A DNA stretch of 44,454 bases from a virus. Made by a program: the position numbers and the translations under genes. Numbering within the stretch: position 1 is the stretch's first letter; every line of letters begins with the position of its first letter. The stretch is taken from positions 1 to 44,454 of the IMG/VR virus record IMGVR_UViG_3300009149_002994, one strand, 5' to 3'. Shown here piece after piece: positions 38,459-44,454 of this stretch. The notes under the pieces are model-generated. The model did not search any database and was not told the DNA's origin. It saw only the letters and a list, made by a program, of their open reading frames with translations.

Positions 38459-39286
38459 GACAGACCCTTTCGTATTAGTAGTGTTATTGGATTTTGCTGC
38501 ACCGACTACACTGTCGATCAGCCCGTTTGCTTTTGCTGTTTTGGCAATCCAAGTTTCGCCGGTCGCCAGCCTGCGCACTTCATTTATTTTCATGCCGCGG
38601 CCTATCGAGATAGCCTTAACAAAATTGTCGGCCATGCCGTCAATAACCGCCTGTTGTGATGCAAGTTGTTCTTTCGTGATTTCAACGCCAGGATAACCCA
38701 TGCCTTTATAATCACCAGATCGGACAATATGAACCTTAATACCTTCTCCCTCGGCCGCTTTTGACGAATCGACGAAAAGGGCAAAGACGCCAATCGATCC
38801 GATCTCTGCGTTCGGGCTGGCCGTAATTGTCTTTGCTTGTGATGCAAGAAGATATGCGCCACTGCCACCTAAATAGCTAATGTGTGCCGATACTGGTTTG
38901 ATATTTCTGGCATTAAATATCGCATCCGCTGCCTCATACGATCCCTCAACTTTTCCACCCGGACTATTTATGGCTAAACGAATCTCGTCAACCTCATCGC
39001 TCTCGGCGGCAACATTAACCATCGATATAATATCACGATAAGATGTGGCCTGTATCTCGAAAAACGAAAACCATCTTGGAATGGCATTCATCAAAATTCC
39101 ATTGATAGGAATAACAGCAACACGTGCGATAATTGTAGATGCAACTGGCTTATTGTTTACCTCTTTGATACTTTCGGCAAATGCCTTATAATCTGCAAGC
39201 CCTGTCAAGAACGCCGTCAACCGCCTCGGCTCCATCGCCCATATTTCGCTTGTGAGTTCCGATATTGCAACTTGATTATTCGGCAT
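38030..39286 (-). CDS. S49-family capsid maturation protease
   Basis: From ATG 39286 (AAAGGAG upstream) the 418-residue product is an SppA/lambda gpC-like protease: ClpP-crotonase fold at residues about 60-270, INSPGGKVEGSYEA, the catalytic serine in LGGSGAYLLASQA, and lysine in RSGDYKGMGYPG. It would cleave scaffold and portal during head assembly. Its C-terminal 142 residues are also made separately as scaffold from an internal start. An upstream reading to 39304 has a poorer site. Confidence 0.9.
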   Translation of the reverse strand: MPNNQVAISELTSEIWAMEPRRLTAFLTGLADYKAFAESIKEVNNKPVASTIIARVAVIPINGILMNAIPRWFSFFEIQATSYRDIISMVNVAAESDEVDEIRLAINSPGGKVEGSYEAADAIFNARNIKPVSAHISYLGGSGAYLLASQAKTITASPNAEIGSIGVFALFVDSSKAAEGEGIKVHIVRSGDYKGMGYPGVEITKEQLASQQAVIDGMADNFVKAISIGRGMKINEVRRLATGETWIAKTAKANGLIDSVVGAAKSNNTTNTKGSVMDNADKQIEQPKVDIEKIKAEAGKEAVTKDRERLVAMQAEFDGDIEFAVEQFTKGATLIEAKAAFADVLKGRLADAKKKQPEPKKQADGAPPIKHSEGGEGTVPGFMEQARAMAKEEKISVDKAIRKLKREDPELFARSQQH

Positions 39287-40754
39287 CGTCGTCTCCTTTA
39301 TCATCGTCGGGTTTATCTGCCGGGGCCGGTGTGGGTGGCGCAGGTAGCGCAGACTTTACTTCCATACCGGCAAATATCTGCCACGGAATCTTCTCGCCGG
39401 TATCCTCGCTGATCTTCTTCGCCCTGTCGATTGCATCCCTGACCTCAAGTACGCGGGCGTCCATTTCGTCGGCCCGATCCTTGTTCAAACTCTTGAGCAC
39501 CCCGGCGTGAGTTGCAAAACCGCGGTCAACTCGCTCGCCGTATGCCTGAGCCTCTTTCAGTTGGTCAATCCAGGGGAATGTAGGGGCAATCCAGTTATGC
39601 TTCATGCCGTCTTTTACTCGTTCTTTTATTTCCCCATCAGCAACCCATCGCCCCATATCCCACTCGAATATCGGGGTCAGAAAATAATCGATAAGGCTGA
39701 TTTGCCAGTCGCTGAACATCTGATACGCCTGCTCAAGTACGGCCCGGCTTTGTGAATAATTGCTTTTCGTCCAGTCGAGAAGTGTAATCTCAAGTGGTAA
39801 ACCCAACGGCAAACCCAACAGCCGCAGGAACATTCTGATGCTCGCCGGGAAATCTTTGCCGGGCAGGTTGCGGTCGATACCCTGTATTGATTCGCCCGGA
39901 TTGCCGTGGAACATTAGAGCATAATCAAGCTCGGTCAGGCGAGTCGATAAGCTGCCATCTTTTTCACTTGTAGATTTGTTTGGGTCATCCTTCGACTCGC
40001 CATATCCAAGGCCGGGACCATCCTCGCGAATAATCGCTACGGCAAGCCGCGATAGTAATTGCCATGAGATCGCCTCTGAATCGCAAACATCATTAACCCT
40101 GTGCAGCATTGCAAACGCCGCTTGCGCGGGTGGTACGCTCCGCGTGCTGCTCGGTCGGTCCGGGTTGGTGATAAACAGGAAATTTTCCGGGTCAATACCA
40201 GACGCCGTTGAACGGTTCACCCTGCCGCTCCTATACCCGGCGACATAATACCTGACCGGCCTGCCAAAATCGTCTTTTTTTATGCCGTCCCTGTCAGGAG
40301 CTTTGCCCGCTATCTGTTCGGCCTCTATGAGTTGAATCTGTGACAAGTTTGTTTTGATCGCGCCGGTATCGCCGCAAAGCAGGAGTTCACGCGCGACCAT
40401 TTTTTCGACTTTTCGCCCGGATATCAGCCCGCGTACTTCCGGGCGCTTCCAATCTCGCCGCCATAATTCCTCGACCTTTTTATTGTAGGGGTTGCTGGAG
40501 GATGACATTTGCAGCGTAAAGCCGGCCCCGACAATGTATGCTACAGCACGGTCAATCATGCCGTGATATATCGCGTTGTTATTGTAAAAGTATCGGCTCT
40601 GGGCAAGCAATCTCTCCCGGTCGTATTCCATATTTCGATCGCCGGATGCAGACATTGGGGATAGTCCATCGACAGCAGACATCCGGGATGACTTATACCC
40701 AACCGAGGTGTACTTGCCGCGGATGCTGTCAATCTGTAATTCCCTTCTTTTCAC
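39276..40754 (-). CDS. portal protein, lambda family
   Basis: The 492-residue protein matches lambda-type portals: RERLLAQSRYFYNNNAIYHG early, DRAVAYIVGAGFTLQ, the LIEAEQIAGKAPDRDGIKKD hairpin and a PLEITLLDWTKSNYSQSRAV stem segment. It forms the dodecameric DNA channel at one head vertex. The GTG start overlaps the upstream stop as GTGA and GGAAGGG lies before it. Its end overlaps the protease start by 11 nt. Confidence 0.92.
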   Translation of the reverse strand: MKRRELQIDSIRGKYTSVGYKSSRMSAVDGLSPMSASGDRNMEYDRERLLAQSRYFYNNNAIYHGMIDRAVAYIVGAGFTLQMSSSSNPYNKKVEELWRRDWKRPEVRGLISGRKVEKMVARELLLCGDTGAIKTNLSQIQLIEAEQIAGKAPDRDGIKKDDFGRPVRYYVAGYRSGRVNRSTASGIDPENFLFITNPDRPSSTRSVPPAQAAFAMLHRVNDVCDSEAISWQLLSRLAVAIIREDGPGLGYGESKDDPNKSTSEKDGSLSTRLTELDYALMFHGNPGESIQGIDRNLPGKDFPASIRMFLRLLGLPLGLPLEITLLDWTKSNYSQSRAVLEQAYQMFSDWQISLIDYFLTPIFEWDMGRWVADGEIKERVKDGMKHNWIAPTFPWIDQLKEAQAYGERVDRGFATHAGVLKSLNKDRADEMDARVLEVRDAIDRAKKISEDTGEKIPWQIFAGMEVKSALPAPPTPAPADKPDDDKGDDDAE

Positions 40755-41020
40755 AGCAACGCCCTTCCCCGCACGAATCCGGCCCGGTTGACATTATCGC
40801 CGTGCTTCGCAACGTATGCCGCAACCTCGGCCTTCTGGGTCTCAAGTGCGTTGTAATTGATAGACCGCCCCTGAATGGTTGTACTCATAGGGCGGTTGAC
40901 GAGGAGCCAGCGAATGGATTCAAGGAAAAGAACAGCCTTGGACGCACTGCCTTCCCATGACAGATTGTCATTGTACTGGGCCAAAGCCGTCGCTAATGTC
41001 GAGCTACTTGTTAATGCCAT
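40751..41020 (-). CDS. gpW-position head-tail connector-like protein
   Basis: 89 residues, helical, placed between terminase and portal genes, where lambda has gpW. The middle (KAVLFLESIRWLLVNRPMST) is a hydrophobic helix and the end is basic. gpW-like proteins plug the portal. Assignment is from position and size, not sequence. Confidence 0.6.
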   Translation of the reverse strand: MALTSSSTLATALAQYNDNLSWEGSASKAVLFLESIRWLLVNRPMSTTIQGRSINYNALETQKAEVAAYVAKHGDNVNRAGFVRGRALL

Positions 41021-41051
41021 ACCTAAAAGATACGGCTCAAAACCCGGTATA

Positions 41052-41288
41052 TCAAGACTCTGTTTTACAATCTGTAAACAAAATCTTTTGTCCTATGATT
41101 TTGAAATTTTCCCGACAAATCGCCCTAATACAGTGCCGATATTGTATTTGCCCCTGTGTTGAAGTGGCCACTGTATCGTTTGCATTGCACCTCGGACACC
41201 GTATATCACGCGGGAAAGCGTACTGTTCGCCCGCTTTTTCCGGCGTAGATACTTTCTTTTTTGCCTTCTTTGTGGCTTTTTTTGCCAT
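41052..41288 (-). CDS. Com-like zinc-ribbon protein
   Basis: From ATG 41288 (AAAGGA eight bases upstream) the 78-residue product has a lysine-rich head (KKATKKAKKKVST) and a zinc ribbon IRCPRCNANDTV with later CIRAIC. The pattern recalls Mu Com-type translational regulators. RNA or DNA binding is likely. Confidence 0.6.
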   Translation of the reverse strand: MAKKATKKAKKKVSTPEKAGEQYAFPRDIRCPRCNANDTVATSTQGQIQYRHCIRAICRENFKIIGQKILFTDCKTES

Positions 41289-41317
41289 ATTAAGCATCCT
41301 TTCGTTTATATTCTGTG

Positions 41318-41629
41318 TTATTCTTTAGCTTCCCATTCGCTGCAATAATGGTCCTTGCGGGTTATCAAGTCGGCGCTGTACCCTTCCCCATCAATCACTG
41401 TCATCGGTTCATCTGGACAATCGACAAGCTCTATAGTGAACTTTGCCCGCCCGCAAAGTGCAAACCTTGAACCCATGTTTCCAGGTAAGCGACATTCCAG
41501 ATTTTCAGGAAAATGATCGACGCCCCACCATTTACAATTTTCACAGTACTTCTTCTCAAAAGGTATCTCCAGTTTTTCGATAGGAAGGCCGCAACATGTA
41601 CCCAAGTGTCCATGTTTACAACGTATCAT
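41318..41629 (-). CDS. cysteine-rich unknown protein
   Basis: 103 residues with nine cysteines including CEN-C (KKYCENCKWW), a paired CKHGHLGTCCG head and a C-terminal YCSEW. Probable zinc-binding fold with two sites. AGGAGAATTGAA precedes the ATG. Small cysteine-rich proteins near terminase are common in phages; no function known. Confidence 0.66.
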   Translation of the reverse strand: MIRCKHGHLGTCCGLPIEKLEIPFEKKYCENCKWWGVDHFPENLECRLPGNMGSRFALCGRAKFTIELVDCPDEPMTVIDGEGYSADLITRKDHYCSEWEAKE

Positions 41630-41654
41630 TTCAATTCTCCTTAATAGTTACGTC

Positions 41655-41843
41655 TCATTCTTCGCCCTTATACCACGGTACCGTTTCATCAAGTCGGCCT
41701 ACCTCGCGCATGCAATCCGGATGCCAATCGGCAGGAGGGCCGCCACCTCTTATATAACACACACAACAAAGATATTCTACCGTGTCATCACCCCATATCT
41801 CATGGTGAGCAAGATTTCCACACGCACACTTCCGTTTTGCCAT
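41655..41843 (-). CDS. small zinc-finger-like protein
   Basis: 62 residues: C-A-C-G near the start, CCVCY in the middle and a C-terminal HPDC, a likely single zinc site. AAAGAGAACCAAA precedes the ATG. It follows the terminase gene and its role is unknown. Confidence 0.64.
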   Translation of the reverse strand: MAKRKCACGNLAHHEIWGDDTVEYLCCVCYIRGGGPPADWHPDCMREVGRLDETVPWYKGEE

Positions 41844-41856
41844 TTTGGTTCTCTTT

Positions 41857-43830
41857 TCAATAATTCCGTCTCATTTTACGTTTACGATGGACAACCTGTC
41901 CCGCTTCTTGTTTCGTCTGCACCGGTGTACTCTCGGCAATCAACCGCACACCCAATATCTCAGCGGCAAGACAACAGCCCGCCATGCAGTCAAGCCAGTG
42001 ATTATGCGTATAACCCTTTACCTGCTCATATCGCATCTTCTCCGTATTGTACGCCTCGGCAACAATCTGCTCGGCAAAGGCCCGATGCTCAACCGGGTCA
42101 TCACCGAACAAAGACAGGCTGCCACCAGCATCAATATCGCCGATTACAAATCCATCTTGTACCCGCCGCTTCCATTTGTTCGTGTCATGGATTATCAACC
42201 ATATCTTTTTGTCCGCCAAGTACGAATGATGAAAGCCGCTGCCGATACCCCGGACCGTCTTGGATTTCTTCGGCGTCTTATATGATCCTGTCTTGCCCGA
42301 CCCGCCCTTTGCCGGACGCCATACCCCCCCGGCAATAGACCGGATAAAAGCATACACCGCTGCATCCTTGTACCCGGCGTCAACAAGCCCCAAGTCAATT
42401 GGCCATTGTGTTTTTTGCCGTAAGGCATCAAGTGCGTCGATAATCGCAAGCTCCGTCTGTTTCTTTTTCTCTTGTACTGTTACTGACCCGGCGATGGGGC
42501 TGTGAACTACATCGACGCCATAATCGACAACATAGCCGATGAACCCTTGACGCCAGGCAACCACAGACCAGTACAGCTTCGCATCGTGAACGTCAACAAA
42601 CATCGTCACCCGCTCAGTCCATTCCGGCAGGATGCCACGCTCGCAACCATTAACCTTATCGCTGATAAAGTGTGGTCTGATTTCAGATATACCTGTCAAC
42701 TCCTCTGGTGGATCGTTCTGACATTCGCAAAGGAAATACTCCATCCCCCGGTCGGCAAGGATGTTGAATACGTGCTGAATTGCAGAGATTTCCAGCGGCT
42801 TTTTGTCCTCGCCCGCCGACGTGATGAACCGCAGACGATTAGCTACCTTTGCCCCGGCGTCCATCTCTTTGCGATTCTTGCGATAGAACTTCTCGGCCTT
42901 GCGGCAGTCCGGGTCCCCGGCCCGCTGCTCCGTCTGCCGCGTGTGCATGTATGTTTCCCATAGCTGCCGATTCACCGGCTCGCTTATCAACATCCGCATT
43001 CGTTCACCCACCCACTGCGGATATATCTCGCGGTCGGTAAACTGGTCGGCGATACAGCCCTTGCGGATGATTGTGCACAACATACCTATGCCGATCTTTT
43101 TGCCCGGCCCACCTAATCCGCCAACAGCATTGACCAGATTCTTGCGAATTTTCTCGGTCATCGTCGGACTCTTAGCTGTTTCCTCAGTCTCAGTGTCGTT
43201 AATCGCCACAAAGTCTGGCCGCTTTCCTGCACGGACCAAGCCGCGGATCGGTGTCTCCGCTCCGAATACTTTGATAATACCACCAAGAGCTGGTGTGTTA
43301 TTCGGCGTCTCAATAGTAATCGTCGGGAAGATAATGCGGTCCGCCTCCCACTTCCACCCCCCCAGCCGTTTGCCTCTGTAAGTCATCGACTTAGCTCGCA
43401 TAGCCTGGCCTTCAAGTGCGGCAATCGGCGTACAGTATTCCGGGAAGTCCGCAGCAAATTCATCGCCCGGATACTCAAACATCAATTTGATATCTTCGAG
43501 TGATTCTTTTGCCATATCCGGATTCGACTCAATCCATGCTGCCCAGTGGATAAATGCGTAAAGCAGCCCCCATATCGTAAGGCCCTTCATGATCGAAGTC
43601 TTGCCCCCGCCACGCTCGGCTGCGATTGCCTTCATGCCGCCCTGTTTGATACGGATGACAATCTCTTTGATGTTGTGCTTCTGATTATCGCAGAAGGGCA
43701 TGTAGAATATGTTCGGGAAGTATATGCGCAAAAAGAACTGCGGATATCGCTTGCCCTTGTTGCGGCGCTTCATATCCTGCCGTGAGAAGTCAATCTCAAT
43801 GTCGCGCTCGGCAGCACGCTTGGCCGCCAT
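41857..43830 (-). CDS. terL: terminase large subunit, GpA family
   Basis: The 657-residue protein (from ATG 43830) has Walker A AERGGGKTS at residues 71-79, a Walker B-like FVAINDTETEE, and nuclease-domain acidic motifs MFVDVHDAKLYW, LGLVDAGYKD and HNHWLDCMAG, matching GpA-type terminases that cut and translocate DNA into the head. No ribosome binding site precedes ATG 43830. The frame stays open upstream to 43905 with natural-looking residues (KKKPGPKPREGRNENVEQRK), and GGAGAG lies seven bases before an ATA there, so the true start may be ATA. Confidence 0.92.
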   Translation of the reverse strand: MAAKRAAERDIEIDFSRQDMKRRNKGKRYPQFFLRIYFPNIFYMPFCDNQKHNIKEIVIRIKQGGMKAIAAERGGGKTSIMKGLTIWGLLYAFIHWAAWIESNPDMAKESLEDIKLMFEYPGDEFAADFPEYCTPIAALEGQAMRAKSMTYRGKRLGGWKWEADRIIFPTITIETPNNTPALGGIIKVFGAETPIRGLVRAGKRPDFVAINDTETEETAKSPTMTEKIRKNLVNAVGGLGGPGKKIGIGMLCTIIRKGCIADQFTDREIYPQWVGERMRMLISEPVNRQLWETYMHTRQTEQRAGDPDCRKAEKFYRKNRKEMDAGAKVANRLRFITSAGEDKKPLEISAIQHVFNILADRGMEYFLCECQNDPPEELTGISEIRPHFISDKVNGCERGILPEWTERVTMFVDVHDAKLYWSVVAWRQGFIGYVVDYGVDVVHSPIAGSVTVQEKKKQTELAIIDALDALRQKTQWPIDLGLVDAGYKDAAVYAFIRSIAGGVWRPAKGGSGKTGSYKTPKKSKTVRGIGSGFHHSYLADKKIWLIIHDTNKWKRRVQDGFVIGDIDAGGSLSLFGDDPVEHRAFAEQIVAEAYNTEKMRYEQVKGYTHNHWLDCMAGCCLAAEILGVRLIAESTPVQTKQEAGQVVHRKRKMRRNY

Positions 43831-43901
43831 GAGCTTGCGCTGCTCAACATTCTCATTGCGGCCCTCACGTGGCTTGGGTCCGGGTTTTTTCTTTTGTTTC
43901 G

Positions 43902-44123
43902 TTATCGTTTCTCTCCGGCCTCGCCAGTCAGCTTATCACCTGGCCGCAGTCGCCAGTTTTGACGATTGAGCACTCCTACCCGCCAGCCAAACGGTAACCG
44001 CAACCTCTTTTTGTAGCCATGTCTTTCACTGAACACCGGCTCCCACTTTGTGAAAAACAACCCAAACCCAAATATCCGAAACCATGTAACGTACCGGCCC
44101 TTGTACCCAGAAAATATCCTCAT
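43902..44123 (-). CDS. 73-residue basic unknown protein
   Basis: A very basic, aromatic protein (RYVTWFRIFGFGLFFTKWEP, then RRLRLPFGW-like segment). It overlaps the upstream gene by one base (TAATG) and its TAA overlaps the possible ATA start of the terminase. Beta-rich; possibly DNA-binding or a small subunit partner. No family recognised. Confidence 0.65.
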   Translation of the reverse strand: MRIFSGYKGRYVTWFRIFGFGLFFTKWEPVFSERHGYKKRLRLPFGWRVGVLNRQNWRLRPGDKLTGEAGEKR

Positions 44124-44401
44124 TACTTGCCCCCTTTCAGCTTACCCGTCAATCGCTCATAAACCACCCGCACCTGCTTATCCACCGTACACTCCCGGCA
44201 CGCCTCCCAGAGCAAAGACAACTCTATGCCCTTATGCAACAGCCGCCCGATCTGCTTGTTGGCGGAAGTAATGTCCGCTTCCATCAACTTACGATGAGCA
44301 GCCGTCTTATCCGTTGCCGCCTGCAAAAGCCGCTTGCGTTCCCGCACAGCTTTGTCATGCGACCTTGCCGTCTCAATCACCAAACCGAATAGCCGCATCA
44401 T
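44123..44401 (-). CDS. helical protein in terminase small-subunit position
   Basis: 92 residues, basic, all-helical with heptad-like spacing (ADITSANKQIGRLLHKGIEL) and two cysteines. It is the first gene of the late block in this window, where a terminase small subunit belongs, but no helix-turn-helix is obvious. AAAGGAGTT precedes ATGATG. Further late-operon genes may lie beyond the right edge. Confidence 0.6.
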   Translation of the reverse strand: MMRLFGLVIETARSHDKAVRERKRLLQAATDKTAAHRKLMEADITSANKQIGRLLHKGIELSLLWEACRECTVDKQVRVVYERLTGKLKGGK

Positions 44402-44454
44402 AACTCCTTTACAACATCTTAATAACTAACTAACAATGCAGGCAGTAAACGGGC

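Noticed and set aside
43902-44401. Firm terminase small subunit call
   Set aside because: Neither small gene shows a convincing helix-turn-helix; only position supports it.
1-44454. CRISPR arrays, rRNA or complete tRNA genes
   Set aside because: No regularly spaced repeat-spacer units, rRNA segments or full cloverleafs were seen.

Overview
The window is most of a temperate, lambda-like, probably siphoviral bacteriophage genome. It carries one short cargo operon beside the attachment site. The evidence is a tyrosine integrase beside a 5'-truncated tRNA, an early recombination and replication operon (ERF annealing protein, YqaJ-type exonuclease, helicase loader), two DNA adenine methyltransferases, and a head-tail operon in lambda gene order. 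The host cannot be named from sequence. Strong Shine-Dalgarno sites, Sec signal peptides, lipoboxes and a type IV pseudopilin point to a diderm bacterium. A Planctomycetota or related host is only a guess.

Layout: positions 1-1666 (minus) hold a radical SAM operon with its own promoter that runs off the left edge. Positions 1700-1962 hold a 3' tRNA half flanked by direct repeats and read as attP. Because the tRNA lacks its 5' half on the integrase side, this looks like the free phage arrangement, so the radical SAM genes would be phage cargo and the window ends may be adjacent in a circular genome. Positions 1976-3519 (plus) hold a promoter, a 5' leader predicted to fold as a pseudoknot, a small unknown gene and the integrase. 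Positions 3553-20634 (minus) are a long early operon: ParB-like protein, recombination genes, a tRNA-like RNA, replication genes, many small proteins, two lipoproteins and two methyltransferases. Positions 20635-22829 are a control region with promoters on both strands, an attenuator-like terminator, an operator-like inverted repeat, a zinc-ribbon membrane protein and a pseudopilin.

Positions 22844-44401 (minus) are the late operon, transcribed right to left: small packaging-side genes, terminase, connector, portal, capsid protease with nested scaffold, decoration protein, major capsid protein, then an inserted block of Sec-exported proteins, then head-tail joining, tail completion, terminator, tube, a frameshifted G/GT chaperone pair, a short tape measure and the tail tip. 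Genes are tightly coupled by ATGA or TAATG overlaps throughout. No endolysin and no classical CI-type repressor could be recognised.

The points most worth following up are the pseudoknot leader with paired GNRA hairpins before the first two genes, the 215-nt tRNA-like RNA, the exported-protein block inside the head genes, the A9 frameshift site, and the radical SAM cargo at attP.
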